From positions 1-64,000 of the forward strand of contig NZ_QRQC01000012.1 in assembly GCF_003475325.1 (NCBI RefSeq): a stretch of 64,000 nt of DNA. The letters run 5' to 3'. This DNA comes from Collinsella sp. AF33-16 (GTDB lineage Bacteria > Actinomycetota > Coriobacteriia > Coriobacteriales > Coriobacteriaceae). Below, one piece after another: positions 1 through 9,011 of the stretch. The position numbers and the translations under genes are program-made. How positions within the stretch are numbered: the stretch's first letter is position 1; each line of letters opens with the position of its first letter. Below the pieces are notes generated by a model. That model was given only the letters and a program-made list of their open reading frames with translations, had not been told where the DNA came from and ran no database searches.

Positions 1-20
1 CGGCCTAGTCGCTATTTAGG

Positions 21-50
21 GCGTCCAAGATTTGGGACGCATTTCATTTT
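21..50. terminator. possible terminator hairpin at window edge
   Basis: GCGTCC (21-26) pairs with GGACGC (35-40) and is followed on the plus strand by ATTTCATTTTT. It could end a gene lying left of the window. The T tract is interrupted, so this is a weak call. Confidence 0.35.
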
Positions 51-80
51 TCGCTCTGGTTTTGCATTCCTGGATAGATA

Positions 81-118
81 GAAAAAGAAACCGCCTCCTC
101 AAAAGAAAGCGGTTTCTT
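81..118 (-). terminator. intrinsic terminator of rpmB
   Basis: A 10-bp perfect stem, AAGAAACCGC (85-94) with GCGGTTTCTT (109-118), is followed on the minus strand by a run of T. It lies 67 bp beyond the rpmB stop codon in the direction of transcription. Confidence 0.75.
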
Positions 119-184
119 ATAGTTCTATGTGAACGCGAGGTCTTTGACCCGGAGAGTCCGAGGTACTTGTTGGTAAGACCTTAT

Positions 185-373
185 TTAGGAGCGCGCAACC
201 TTGCCGGACTTGAGGCAGGTGGAGCAAACGTTCATCTTGCGACGGTGACCATCGACGACGACGTAGACGCGCTGGATGTTGGGGCGGAACTTACGGTTGG
301 TGACGCGGTGAGAGTGGCTGATGGAGCGACCGGCAACGGGGTGCTTACCGCAAACTTCGCAAACTTTGGACAT
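185..373 (-). CDS. rpmB: 50S ribosomal protein L28
   Basis: 62-residue basic protein of the large ribosomal subunit. It begins MSKVCEVCGKHPVAGRSISH and continues with the L28 pattern of a basic SHSHRVTNRKFRPNIQ segment. Two cysteine pairs (CEVC near the N-terminus, CSTC near the C-terminus) are of the zinc-binding C+ type. The start at 373 is chosen because the protein then begins at the family's usual MSKVCEVCGK; reading back to the ATG at 421 would add 16 residues unlike the family. It is monocistronic, ends at a strong terminator, and is divergent from the pyr operon. Confidence 0.93.
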   Translation of the reverse strand: MSKVCEVCGKHPVAGRSISHSHRVTNRKFRPNIQRVYVVVDGHRRKMNVCSTCLKSGKVARS

Positions 374-688
374 AACTGACCCTCCTTGGGCGACAAACGA
401 ACATGTCGCGTTAACAAACAAGCCTGAACTATAGCACAGAAGTCGCTCCCTGTGCGCAATCTACACAGAGATATTCCTCTTTTGGCGATAGTGCTCACGC
501 TACGGCCCTGGACGTAGATCCGATTTGCGTGCAGCAGAGGGGATTATGCCAGCTCGTGCGTGCGTTTTCAAGCTCGTCCCACAAATATATATAGGTTTAT
601 GGAGCGCCTGCGCCCGTTTACGGATTGCTCTGTATTTATGCTCGCAATTAAGCTCGAGGTTGGCTACACTATCCCTTGACCATTAAAG
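374..688. other. intergenic region between rpmB and the pyr leader
   Basis: About 315 bp with no convincing gene. It must hold the rpmB promoter (minus) and the pyr promoter (plus). The only pyr -10 candidate noticed is TACACT at 665-670, with a poor -35 at the right distance, so no promoter is asserted. Confidence 0.4.
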
Positions 689-785
689 GGGTACGAGATA
701 CCCACATGGAATTACATTGCTGCCAAAGAGCAGCCCTTCCTGTGGGTGTCTGGTCCGCTTTGAGCGGTCGGGCATCTATTTTTTT
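689..785 (+). promoter_or_regulatory. candidate pyr attenuator leader
   Basis: Three pairings compete. Hairpin 1 is GGGTA (689-693) with TACCC (699-703). An antiterminator-like pairing joins ACCCACA (700-706) to TGTGGGT (741-747). The terminator pairs 745-758 with 764-776 (several G-U pairs) and is followed by seven T (779-785). The antiterminator uses bases from both other helices, so the structures exclude each other. This fits PyrR attenuation, in which PyrR-UMP stabilises an anti-antiterminator. I did not find a clear match to a published PyrR binding-loop consensus. Confidence 0.6.
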
Positions 786-812
786 GACTGTGTCAGCAGT
801 CAAGACATGTGA

Positions 813-1409
<597 letters not shown>

Positions 1410-1413
1410 TACC

Positions 1414-2358
1414 GTGGCGTTCAATCATAAGCACCTGATCGACATTACCGAGTACTCCGAAGAGGACATCAAGCTCATCCTCGAGACCGCCAAGGCGTTC
1501 TCCGAGGTCAACGAGCGTGCCATCAAGAAGGTCCCCACGCTCAAGGGTAAGACCATCGTCAACATGTTCAACGAGCCCTCGACGCGTACCCGCAGCTCCT
1601 TCGAGCTCGCCGAGAAGCGTCTTTCGGCCGACAGCCTCAACTTCGGCGGCTCCTCGACCTCCACGGTCAAGGGCGAGAGCCTCGTCGATACCGTCGAGAC
1701 CCTCAACGCCTATAAGATCGACTGCATTGTCGTGCGCGATAAGCACGCCGGCGCTCCCTACATCGTCACGCAGAACTCGCCCGCGAGCGTCATCTGCGCC
1801 GGCGACGGCAAGCACAACCATCCCACGCAGGCCCTGCTCGACCTGTACACCATCTGGGAGCACAAGGGCGACTTCCACGGTCTTAAGGTCGCCGTCGTCG
1901 GCGATATCGCGCACTCCCGCGTCTGCGGCTCGCTGATCCCCGCCCTTAAGATCATGGGCTGCGAGACCTACGCCGTCGCCCCCGGCACGCTGCTGCCGCC
2001 GGCGCCCGAGGTCCTGGGCTGCGACCACGTGACGAGCGACCTCGATTCGGTACTCCCCGAGCTGGACGTCGTCTACATGCTGCGCGTGCAGCAGGAGCGC
2101 CTCGAGGGCGCTCCGTTCCCGACCATTCGTGAGTACCACAAGCTCTTCGGCCTGACCAAGGACCGCGAGAAGCTCATGAAGCCCGACGCGATCATCTGTC
2201 ACCCGGGCCCCATCAACCGCGGCGTCGAGTTCGACTCCTATATGGCCGACCACCCGCAACGCTCCGTCATCCTGGAGCAGGTCTACGCCGGTATCTGCGT
2301 GCGTATGGCTATCCTGTATCTGCTGCTTGGAGGTGCCGATAATGGCCTTGCTTCTTAA
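1414..2358 (+). CDS. pyrB: aspartate carbamoyltransferase catalytic subunit
   Basis: 314 residues; condenses carbamoyl phosphate with aspartate, the first committed step of pyrimidine synthesis. The carbamoyl-phosphate loop STRTRSSFELAEKRL and the motif HPTQALLDLYT are present, as is HPGPINRGVE near the C-terminus. GTG at 1414 is preferred because GGGAGGTG (1398-1404) sits about 10 nt upstream; an in-frame GTG at 1402 lies inside that ribosome site. No pyrI regulatory subunit follows. The 3' end overlaps pyrC by 17 nt. Confidence 0.95.
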   Translation: MAFNHKHLIDITEYSEEDIKLILETAKAFSEVNERAIKKVPTLKGKTIVNMFNEPSTRTRSSFELAEKRLSADSLNFGGSSTSTVKGESLVDTVETLNAYKIDCIVVRDKHAGAPYIVTQNSPASVICAGDGKHNHPTQALLDLYTIWEHKGDFHGLKVAVVGDIAHSRVCGSLIPALKIMGCETYAVAPGTLLPPAPEVLGCDHVTSDLDSVLPELDVVYMLRVQQERLEGAPFPTIREYHKLFGLTKDREKLMKPDAIICHPGPINRGVEFDSYMADHPQRSVILEQVYAGICVRMAILYLLLGGADNGLAS

Positions 2359-3631
2359 GAATGCCCACGTCGTCGACCCGTCCGTCGAGCTTGACGGTGT
2401 CGTTGACGTCCTGATTGACGGCGATAAGATCGCCGAGGTCGGCGAGAATCTCGCCGTCGAGGGAGCCGAGGTCCGCGACCTTTCCGGCAAATATCTCGTC
2501 CCCGGCCTGGTGGATATGCACGTTCACCTTCGCGAGCCCGGCTACGAGGTCAAAGAGGACATCGAGAGCGGCACCCGTGCAGCTGCCAAGGGCGGCTTTA
2601 CCGGCGTGTGCGCCATGCCCAACACCGATCCTGTCACCGATAACGGCACCGTCGTGGAGTTCGTCAAGTCCCGCGCTGCCGAGGTCGGCCACTGCCGCGT
2701 CTATCCGTCGGGAGCCATGACCCGCGGTCTTAAGGGCGAGGCCATGTCCGAGATGGGCGATATGGTCGCCCACGGCGCCGTCGCCTTCACTGACGACGGT
2801 CGTGGCGTGCAGGGCGCGGGCATGCTCCGTCGCTGCATGGACTACGGCAAGATGTTCGGCAAGGTCTTTATGAGCCACTGCCAGGACGAGGACCTGGTCG
2901 GCCACGGCCAGATCAACGAGGGCAAGGTCTCGACCCGTCTGGCTCTCGAGGGCTGGCCGGCTGCCGGCGAGGAGCTCCAGATCGCCCGCGACATCGAGAT
3001 CGCCAAGCTGACCGGTGCCAAGCTGCACATCCAGCACATCTCCACCGCCCATGGCCTGGAGCTCGTGCGTGCCGGTAAGGCAGCTGGCGTGCAGGTCACC
3101 TGCGAGGCCACGCCGCATCACATGTTCCTGACCGAGAACGACCTGGACGAGACCTACAACACCTCGCTCAAGGTCAACCCGCCGCTGCGTACCGACGAGG
3201 ACGCCGAGGCTATCCGTCAGGGCGTCATCGACGGTACCGTCGACGCTATCGTCACCGATCACGCTCCCCATACTCCGTGGGAGAAGGCCCGCGAGTTCGA
3301 GCTTGCGCCCTTCGGCATGATCGGCCTCGAGACTTCGCTGTCGCTCGTGCTCACCGAGCTGGTCAACACGGGCAAGATGAGCATGGGTCGCATGGTCGAG
3401 CTCATGGCCATCAAGCCTCGTGAGATCCTGGGCCTCGACCAGGTTCAGGTCAAGGCGGGCTCCGTTGCCGACCTGACTGTCTTCGACGCGTCTGCCACCT
3501 GGACGGTCGGCGAGGACGGCTACGAGTCGCGTGCCGAGAATTCCGGTTTTGCCGGCCGCACGCTCACCGGTCGTGCCACCGATGTGTTTGTCGGCGGCAA
3601 GCAGACGCTCGCCGACGGCTGCATCTGCTAG
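2342..3631 (+). CDS. pyrC: dihydroorotase
   Basis: 429 residues, the length of class I dihydroorotases in the amidohydrolase superfamily; interconverts carbamoyl aspartate and dihydroorotate. The metal motif DMHVHLREPG is near residue 60, followed by GGFTGVCAMPNTDPVTD. Later metal or substrate motifs HIQHIST and TDHAPH are present. Start ATG at 2342 follows TTGGAGGTG, and the gene begins inside the last codons of pyrB, suggesting translational coupling. About 90 bp separate it from pyrK. Confidence 0.95.
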   Translation: MALLLKNAHVVDPSVELDGVVDVLIDGDKIAEVGENLAVEGAEVRDLSGKYLVPGLVDMHVHLREPGYEVKEDIESGTRAAAKGGFTGVCAMPNTDPVTDNGTVVEFVKSRAAEVGHCRVYPSGAMTRGLKGEAMSEMGDMVAHGAVAFTDDGRGVQGAGMLRRCMDYGKMFGKVFMSHCQDEDLVGHGQINEGKVSTRLALEGWPAAGEELQIARDIEIAKLTGAKLHIQHISTAHGLELVRAGKAAGVQVTCEATPHHMFLTENDLDETYNTSLKVNPPLRTDEDAEAIRQGVIDGTVDAIVTDHAPHTPWEKAREFELAPFGMIGLETSLSLVLTELVNTGKMSMGRMVELMAIKPREILGLDQVQVKAGSVADLTVFDASATWTVGEDGYESRAENSGFAGRTLTGRATDVFVGGKQTLADGCIC

Positions 3632-3723
3632 CATAGCCTTATCGCTTTTGTGCGCGGCGCCCTTGCGGTGCCGCGCTTTCTGTTCGCCTGAACCATGCAA
3701 CCGCATGGGGGATTGGAGCGTCT

Positions 3724-4515
3724 ATGCCCACACCTTCCACTGCACGCATGCACGACTTCGAGGTCGTCTCGAACAAGGAGATCGCCGAGGGCATCTTCTC
3801 GCTCGTAATCTCGGCCCCCAAGCTTGCAAGTGCGCTCAAGCCCGGTCAGTTTGTGAACATCGCCGTGCCCGGCGATGCCTCTTCGCTGCTTCGCGTGCCC
3901 CTGAGCTTCTATCGCGCCGACGCCCAGGCCGGCACCGTCGAGCTGTGGTACGCCGTCGTGGGCGACGACACCCGCCGTCTGTCGCAGATGGCCCCCGGTT
4001 CCACTTCTAACCTGCTGGGCCCTGGCGGCCGCGGCTGGCTTGTTCCCGAGGGCACCAGGAAGGCGCTGCTCGTTGCGGGCGGCATCGGTGTTCCGCCCGT
4101 GCTGTGCCTTGCCGGCATGCTCGTCGAGCAGGGTGTGGCCGTCGACGTGTGCCTGGGCTTTGGCACCGCGTCCAAGGCCGTGGGAGTCGATGAGTTCCGC
4201 GCGCTGTGCGATACGGTCAACGTGTGCACCGACGACGGCTCGCTCGGCACGCACGGTTTTTGCACCGATCCTGCCGCTGAGCTGCTTGGCGAGGGCGGCT
4301 ACGACTACGTCGCCAGCTGCGGCCCCGCTGTCATGATGAAGAAAGTCGCCGCCGCTGCCGCCGAGGCCGGTGCGTACTGCGAGGTGTCCCTCGAGCGCAT
4401 GATGAGCTGTGGCTTTGGCGCCTGCAACACCTGCAATGTCGAGACGGTCGACGGTATGAAGGGTGCTTGCATGTGCGGCCCCGTGTTCGATGCTTCCAAG
4501 GTGGTGGTCTTCTAG
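3724..4515 (+). CDS. pyrK: dihydroorotate dehydrogenase electron-transfer subunit
   Basis: 263 residues; the FAD and [2Fe-2S] subunit that passes electrons from class 1B dihydroorotate dehydrogenase to NAD+. A ferredoxin-reductase-like FAD domain (RVPLSFYRAD region) is followed by an NAD domain (VAGGIGVPPVLCLAG). The C-terminal cysteine cluster CGFGACNTC...CMCGPVF supplies the iron-sulfur ligands. Start ATG 3724 follows a GGGGG-containing stretch. It is partnered with pyrD immediately downstream, which overlaps it by one base. Confidence 0.93.
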   Translation: MPTPSTARMHDFEVVSNKEIAEGIFSLVISAPKLASALKPGQFVNIAVPGDASSLLRVPLSFYRADAQAGTVELWYAVVGDDTRRLSQMAPGSTSNLLGPGGRGWLVPEGTRKALLVAGGIGVPPVLCLAGMLVEQGVAVDVCLGFGTASKAVGVDEFRALCDTVNVCTDDGSLGTHGFCTDPAAELLGEGGYDYVASCGPAVMMKKVAAAAAEAGAYCEVSLERMMSCGFGACNTCNVETVDGMKGACMCGPVFDASKVVVF

Positions 4516-5438
4516 TGGGTACCGTTAACATGGCCGTCGATTTCGGCGGCGTCAAGATGCAGAACCCCATTAACACCGCAGCCGGTACCTTTGGCTACGG
4601 TTGGCAGTTCCAGAACTTCTTTGATGTTTCCCAGCTGGGCGCCATCACCACCAAGGGTTGCGCTGCCGAGCCCTGGCCCGGCAATCCCGCGCCCCGCATG
4701 GCCGAAATTCCCGGCGGTATGATCAACTCCGTGGGTCTTCAGAACCCCGGCGTGGCCGCCTTTGCCCGCGAGTCCGGTCCGTGGCTCGAACAGCTGTCCA
4801 AGGACGGCTGCCAGGTCATCTGTCAGGTTGCCGGTCACTCCGTTGACGAGTTTGTCCGCGCACTCGAGATGTATGTCGAGCTGTGCCCCTGGGCTGCCGG
4901 CTACGAGATCAACGTGAGCTGCCCTAATATCGCCGCCGGCGGTGCCGCCATGGGCTCCACGCCCGAGGGCGCCTCTTCCGTTATGGCTGCCTGCCGCAAG
5001 GTGACTGATAAGCCGCTGTTCGTAAAGATGGCGCCGGTTAACGTCGCCGAGATCGCTAAGGCCCTCGAGGCTGCCGGTGCCGACGGTCTTTCGGTCATCA
5101 ACTCCATCCAGGGCATGGCCATCGACGTCCATACCCGCAAGTCCCGCGTGGCCAAGCCCAAGGGCGGCCTTTCGGGCCCGCTGTGCCACCACATCGCCGT
5201 GCGTATGGTCTGGGAGGTTGCCCAGGCCGTCGATATCCCCATCAACGGTGTCGGCGGTGTCATGACCGGCGAGGATGCGGCTGAGTTTATCCTGGCCGGC
5301 GCCACCTGCGTGTCGGTCGGTATGGCCAACTTTGTCGATCCGTGCGCTTCGATTAAGATCGCGCGCGAGCTCGAGGCTTGGGCAGAGTCCCAGGGCGTGA
5401 AGGATATCAACGAGCTGGTGGGTGCTTTCGAATGCTAG
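4515..5438 (+). CDS. pyrD: dihydroorotate dehydrogenase, class 1B catalytic subunit
   Basis: 307 residues, FMN-binding TIM barrel oxidising dihydroorotate to orotate. The catalytic cysteine lies in EINVSCPNIAAGG, and VGGVMTGEDAAEFILAGA is the phosphate-binding end. Presence of pyrK identifies the NAD-linked class 1B type. The start is uncertain: GTG 4515 overlaps the pyrK stop by one base; ATG 4530 (MAVDFGGVKMQNP) is five codons later. GTG 4515 is used because AAGGTGG lies a reasonable distance upstream. Confidence 0.93.
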   Translation: MGTVNMAVDFGGVKMQNPINTAAGTFGYGWQFQNFFDVSQLGAITTKGCAAEPWPGNPAPRMAEIPGGMINSVGLQNPGVAAFARESGPWLEQLSKDGCQVICQVAGHSVDEFVRALEMYVELCPWAAGYEINVSCPNIAAGGAAMGSTPEGASSVMAACRKVTDKPLFVKMAPVNVAEIAKALEAAGADGLSVINSIQGMAIDVHTRKSRVAKPKGGLSGPLCHHIAVRMVWEVAQAVDIPINGVGGVMTGEDAAEFILAGATCVSVGMANFVDPCASIKIARELEAWAESQGVKDINELVGAFEC

Positions 5439-6148
5439 AGAATGATGCCCGCGACCGTGTTATTGTCGCCCTCGACTGCGACCGTGAGCGTGCGCTCGAG
5501 CTCGCCCACGAGCTTTCGGGCCATGCCGCTTGGCTCAAGGTCGGCATGACGCTCTATTACGCTGAGGGCCCCCAGATCGTCAAGACCTTTAAGGACCTTG
5601 GCTTTAAGGTCTTCCTCGACCTTAAGTTCCATGACATTCCGCATCAGGTGCGCGGCGCTGCCCGCTCGGCCTCGCTTGCCGGTGCCGACCTGCTTTCGGT
5701 CCACGGCCTGGGCTCGGGCGCTATGCTCGCTGCCTGCCGCGAGGGTGCCGAGGAGGCGCGCGAGGACCGCGCCAAGCTCGTTGCCATCACCGTGCTCACG
5801 AGCATGAATCAGGATGCCTTGAGCGAGATTGGCGTCGAGTCCCCCGTGGCCGAGGAGGCCGCCCGCTTGGCAAAGCTCGCTCAGGCCAACGGCATCGATG
5901 GCATCGTGTGCTCGCCGATGGAGGCTCACGACATGCGTGAGCTGCTGGGTCCTGATGCCCTGATCGTGACTCCGGGTGTGCGTCCGGTGGGTGCCGCCCT
6001 TGGTGACCAGTCCCGCGTGGCGACGCCTTCCCAGGCTATCGAGCGTGGCGCAAGCCACATTGTGGTGGGCCGTCCCATCACCGGTGCCGACGATCCGGTT
6101 GCCGCCTTTGACGCCATCGTCGCCGAGCTGGTCGAAAACGTCGCGTAA
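5432..6148 (+). CDS. pyrF: orotidine 5'-phosphate decarboxylase
   Basis: 238 residues, standard length; converts OMP to UMP. The catalytic array is visible in VFLDLKFHDIPHQV (Asp-x-Lys-x2-Asp), and TPGVRPVG with VVGRPITGADDP forms the phosphate-binding end. ATG 5432 overlaps the end of pyrD by 7 nt. No pyrE (orotate phosphoribosyltransferase) or carAB follows, so those steps must be encoded elsewhere. The pyr operon appears to end here. Confidence 0.95.
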   Translation: MLENDARDRVIVALDCDRERALELAHELSGHAAWLKVGMTLYYAEGPQIVKTFKDLGFKVFLDLKFHDIPHQVRGAARSASLAGADLLSVHGLGSGAMLAACREGAEEAREDRAKLVAITVLTSMNQDALSEIGVESPVAEEAARLAKLAQANGIDGIVCSPMEAHDMRELLGPDALIVTPGVRPVGAALGDQSRVATPSQAIERGASHIVVGRPITGADDPVAAFDAIVAELVENVA

Positions 6149-6193
6149 AAGATTCCCCTAAGTCACCACTTTTGGGTCTCATTAGCACAAAAT

Positions 6194-6251
6194 AGCCCCT
6201 GTGCCTGCGTAAACTTTCCCATCCTTTGTGTGGAATCGCAGGTCAGGGGCT
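6194..6251. terminator. two-tier hairpin after pyrF
   Basis: AGCCCCTG (6194-6201) pairs with CAGGGGCT (6244-6251), and CCTGCG (6204-6209) with CGCAGG (6237-6242); a small TTCC/GGAA helix is possible inside. It lies 46 bp after the pyrF stop. No T run follows on the plus strand, while TATTTTG follows on the minus strand, so it may be a processing or protective structure rather than a simple terminator. Confidence 0.45.
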
Positions 6252-6334
6252 TAACTTTGGGCGCAGTATATTGCACTTTTTGCGGGTATCGTCTAACCTA
6301 TGGAGCCGCGATTGGGCATTTTGTACGTTCTACG

Positions 6335-6343
6335 TGCTAAAAT
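6335..6343 (+). promoter_or_regulatory. candidate extended -10 promoter for mihF operon
   Basis: TGCTAAAAT is an extended -10 motif about 45 bp before the mihF start. No good -35 is seen at 16-18 bp. Confidence 0.4.
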
Positions 6344-6387
6344 GCTAATTATTGAATCAGATATAACCCAACTATTTGGAGGTACGA

Positions 6388-6696
6388 ATGGCACTCCCTC
6401 AGCTTACCGACGAGCAGCGCAAGCAGGCTCTTGAGAAGGCTGCTGCCGCACGTCACGCCCGCGCTGAGCTTCGCGAGCAGATCAAGAAGGGCGAGAAGTC
6501 CCTCGAGTCCGTGCTCAACTCCGATGACCCCATCGCTTCCCGCATGAAGGTTTCCACTCTCATCGAGTCTCTCCCTGGTTATGGCAAGGCCAAGGCCGCC
6601 AAGATCATGGAGGAGCTCGGTATCTCCGCTACCCGTCGCGTCCAGGGCCTCGGCGTCCGTCAGCGCGAGCAGCTCCTCGAGCAGCTGACCAAATAA
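6388..6696 (+). CDS. mihF: integration host factor, actinobacterial type
   Basis: 102 residues, close to the length of the short actinobacterial IHF, a nucleoid protein unrelated to HU-type IHF. The C-terminal region IESLPGYGKAKAAKIMEELGISATRRVQGLG is the helix-hairpin-like DNA-binding signature; the N-terminal half is a charged helix. ATG 6388 follows TTTGGAGG. The gene directly abuts gmk (GTG next to the TAA), the gene order found in many actinobacteria. Confidence 0.9.
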   Translation: MALPQLTDEQRKQALEKAAAARHARAELREQIKKGEKSLESVLNSDDPIASRMKVSTLIESLPGYGKAKAAKIMEELGISATRRVQGLGVRQREQLLEQLTK

Positions 6697-7266
6697 GTGA
6701 GCGCTCAGGATTCCAAGCTCTTTGTGATTTCTGGACCGTCAGGCGCAGGCAAGGGTACGCTCGTCACTCGTGTGCGCGAGCGCCGCTCGAACCTGGGCCT
6801 GACGGTTTCGGCTACCACGCGAGCACCACGCAAAGGTGAGGTCGACGGCGTCAACTACTTTTTTCTGACGCGCGAGGAGTTCGACCGCCGCGTGGCAAAC
6901 GGTGAGTTTGTTGAGTGGGCCGAGGTCCACGGTAACTGCTACGGCACGTTGGTGAGCGAGGTCACATCCAAGCTCGCCTCGGGCTCGTCTCTGATTTTGG
7001 AGATCGATGTCCAGGGCGCCCTGCAGGTGAAGGAGCGTTTCCCCGAGGCCGTGCTGATCTTTATCAAGCCGCCTTCGCTTGAGGTGCTCCGCGAGCGTCT
7101 AGTCGGTCGCGGTACCGAGACGCCCGAGACGATTGAGCTGCGTATGGCAAACGCCGCCGATGAGCTTGCCCTTGCCGACCGCTACGACGACGTCGTGGTG
7201 AATGACGATCTCGACCGCGCGACCGATGAGCTCGTTCGCGTTCTCGATATGCATGAAAGGATCTGA
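6697..7266 (+). CDS. gmk: guanylate kinase
   Basis: 189 residues; phosphorylates GMP to GDP. The P-loop GPSGAGKGT is at residues 13-21, with TTRAPRKGEVDGVNYFF (GMP-binding) and LILEIDVQGALQV following. The GTG start immediately follows the mihF stop, so the two are probably translationally coupled. It is followed 5 bp later by rpoZ, the common gmk-rpoZ arrangement. Confidence 0.95.
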   Translation: MSAQDSKLFVISGPSGAGKGTLVTRVRERRSNLGLTVSATTRAPRKGEVDGVNYFFLTREEFDRRVANGEFVEWAEVHGNCYGTLVSEVTSKLASGSSLILEIDVQGALQVKERFPEAVLIFIKPPSLEVLRERLVGRGTETPETIELRMANAADELALADRYDDVVVNDDLDRATDELVRVLDMHERI

Positions 7267-7271
7267 GGTCC

Positions 7272-7553
7272 GTGTCCGTTGTAAAGCCTTGCATTGACGA
7301 TCTTCTGGAGAAGACCGATCACAACCGCTTCCTGCTCGCTTCGCTTGCCTCCAAGCGCGCCTGCGACATCAATAGCATGCTGCGTGGCCAGCACAACCGC
7401 GTGCTTGCCGTCCAGGATGTCGATGACATCACCATCGGGCTTTCCGGTGCCGATACCATCTCGATGGCTATGGACGAGATTGTCGACGGCGACATCTCTT
7501 ACGACGAGGCCCGTTACGAGAAGGCGCTCGGCCACAAGGTTGCTGAAGCCTAA
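7272..7553 (+). CDS. rpoZ: RNA polymerase omega subunit
   Basis: 93 residues. The conserved omega features are visible: an N-terminal PCIDDLLEKTDHNRFLLASLASKRACDINSML segment and a GHKVAEA tail. Omega assists assembly of the beta-prime subunit. The GTG start is 5 bp after gmk and is preceded by GGATCTGAGG. The stop directly abuts the thiI start. Confidence 0.9.
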   Translation: MSVVKPCIDDLLEKTDHNRFLLASLASKRACDINSMLRGQHNRVLAVQDVDDITIGLSGADTISMAMDEIVDGDISYDEARYEKALGHKVAEA

Positions 7554-8798
7554 ATGGCAGCTCGCGTCTGCCTGGTCCACTATCACGAGGTTGGACTGAA
7601 GGGCAAGAACCGCGCACATTTTGAGCATATCCTCATGGATAACATCAAGGCGGCCTTGGCCGCCTTTTCCGTGAACGCCGTGTCTCGAATTTCCGGTTAT
7701 ATCCTCGTGACCTTTAACGAGCATCAGGCCGACGAGGCGGCGCGTGTCATCCGCACCGTCCCCGGCGTTGCCCGTGTGTCCCTGGCGTACCACACCAACC
7801 GCGACCCGCAGGAGTACTGCGCCGCCGCCGTCAAGGCGCTGCGCGAGTTTGGCCCCTTCGATTCGTTTAAGGTGCACGCCAAGCGTTCCAATACCGACTA
7901 TGAGCTCACCTCGATTGATATCAATCGTCAGGTGGGCGAGGTACTGTGTGAGGCCTTCCCCGATAAAAAGGTCCAGATGCACGACCCCGATGCAATGGTG
8001 CACGTACTGGTGGTCCAGGGTAGCGTTTACGTGTACGCACGCTCCGAGCACGGCGTGGGCGGTCTGCCGGTGGGTTCTGCCGGCAAGGTCGTGACGCTGC
8101 TGTCCTCGGGTATCGATTCTCCGGTGGCGACCTGGATGCTCGCGCGCCGCGGCGCGGTTTGCGTGCCGGTGCATTTCTCCGGTCGTCCGCAGACGCCCGA
8201 TACGAGCGAGTATTTGGTGCAGGATATCATCCGTGCGCTTGAGCCGGGTGTCCAGATCGGCCGCCTGTACGTGGTGCCGTTTGGCGACTGCCAGCGTGAG
8301 ATTTCGGTCACCTGTCCCAGCAACCTGCGCGTGATCATGTATCGCCGCATTATGTATTCGGTTGCTGAGCGCATTGCACACATCGAGGGTGCCAAGGCCA
8401 TCGTTACGGGCGAATCGCTTGGACAGGTTGCCTCCCAGACGCTCGAGAACATCATGGCCGTCAACGAGGCCGTCAGGATCCCCGTGTTCCGTCCGTTGAT
8501 CGGTTCGGACAAGCAGGAGATTATTGCGCGCGCTCAGGAAATCGGCACGTTCGATATTTCCACCGAGGCGGCGCCCGACTGCTGCACGCTGTTTATGCCG
8601 CGTCGTCCCGAGACGCACGCCAAACTCGATGCCGTGCACGAGGCCTGGGAGCTGTTCGACCACGAGGAGATGATTGAGCGCCTGCTCAAGCAGACCGAGT
8701 ACATCGACTTCGAGAGCAACATATATAAGGCCCCTAAGACCTTAAAACGCAAACATTCGGAGCTTGCTCCGCGTGAGATTTACCAAGATCACGAGTAA
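7554..8798 (+). CDS. thiI: tRNA 4-thiouridine synthase ThiI
   Basis: 414 residues. A ferredoxin-like/THUMP RNA-binding region spans about residues 1-165; a PP-loop ATPase follows with the motif LLSSGIDSPVATWMLARRG. It adenylates U8 of tRNA before sulfur transfer. The C-terminal rhodanese domain of the E. coli enzyme is absent, as in Bacillus-type ThiI, so the sulfur relay probably uses a dedicated cysteine desulfurase. A PDCCTLFMPRRPETH motif is present. It is the last gene of the mihF operon. Confidence 0.92.
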   Translation: MAARVCLVHYHEVGLKGKNRAHFEHILMDNIKAALAAFSVNAVSRISGYILVTFNEHQADEAARVIRTVPGVARVSLAYHTNRDPQEYCAAAVKALREFGPFDSFKVHAKRSNTDYELTSIDINRQVGEVLCEAFPDKKVQMHDPDAMVHVLVVQGSVYVYARSEHGVGGLPVGSAGKVVTLLSSGIDSPVATWMLARRGAVCVPVHFSGRPQTPDTSEYLVQDIIRALEPGVQIGRLYVVPFGDCQREISVTCPSNLRVIMYRRIMYSVAERIAHIEGAKAIVTGESLGQVASQTLENIMAVNEAVRIPVFRPLIGSDKQEIIARAQEIGTFDISTEAAPDCCTLFMPRRPETHAKLDAVHEAWELFDHEEMIERLLKQTEYIDFESNIYKAPKTLKRKHSELAPREIYQDHE

Positions 8799-8808
8799 AT
8801 TTGTGTAT

Positions 8809-8841
8809 AGACCGACGATGCGCCTGTATCGTCGGTCTTTT
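8809..8841 (+). terminator. terminator after thiI
   Basis: AGACCGACGAT (8809-8819) pairs perfectly with ATCGTCGGTCT (8828-8838) and is followed by TTT. It lies 10 bp past the thiI stop. Confidence 0.85.
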
Positions 8842-8905
8842 GGTATCTGGGCAAATGATGCCAAGATGTTCATTCGCTGACGTGTGTCTGAATAAATGGA
8901 CATTT

Positions 8906-8945
8906 TTTCGCAAGGTTTAGGTCAGCTTTTGGTTTGACCGCGAAA
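8906..8945 (+). promoter_or_regulatory. nested inverted repeats upstream of comEA
   Basis: TTTCGC (8906-8911) pairs with GCGAAA (8940-8945), enclosing GGTCA (8920-8924) with TGACC (8935-8939). It lies 67 bp before the comEA start. It could be an operator or a leader hairpin; nothing in the sequence distinguishes these. Confidence 0.3.
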
Positions 8946-9011
8946 ACTGGTGTGGACGTGCGGAAGCTGCGGCGTTCGTTTCCTGACACGATGGTGTTGG
9001 GAGGTTTTGCT

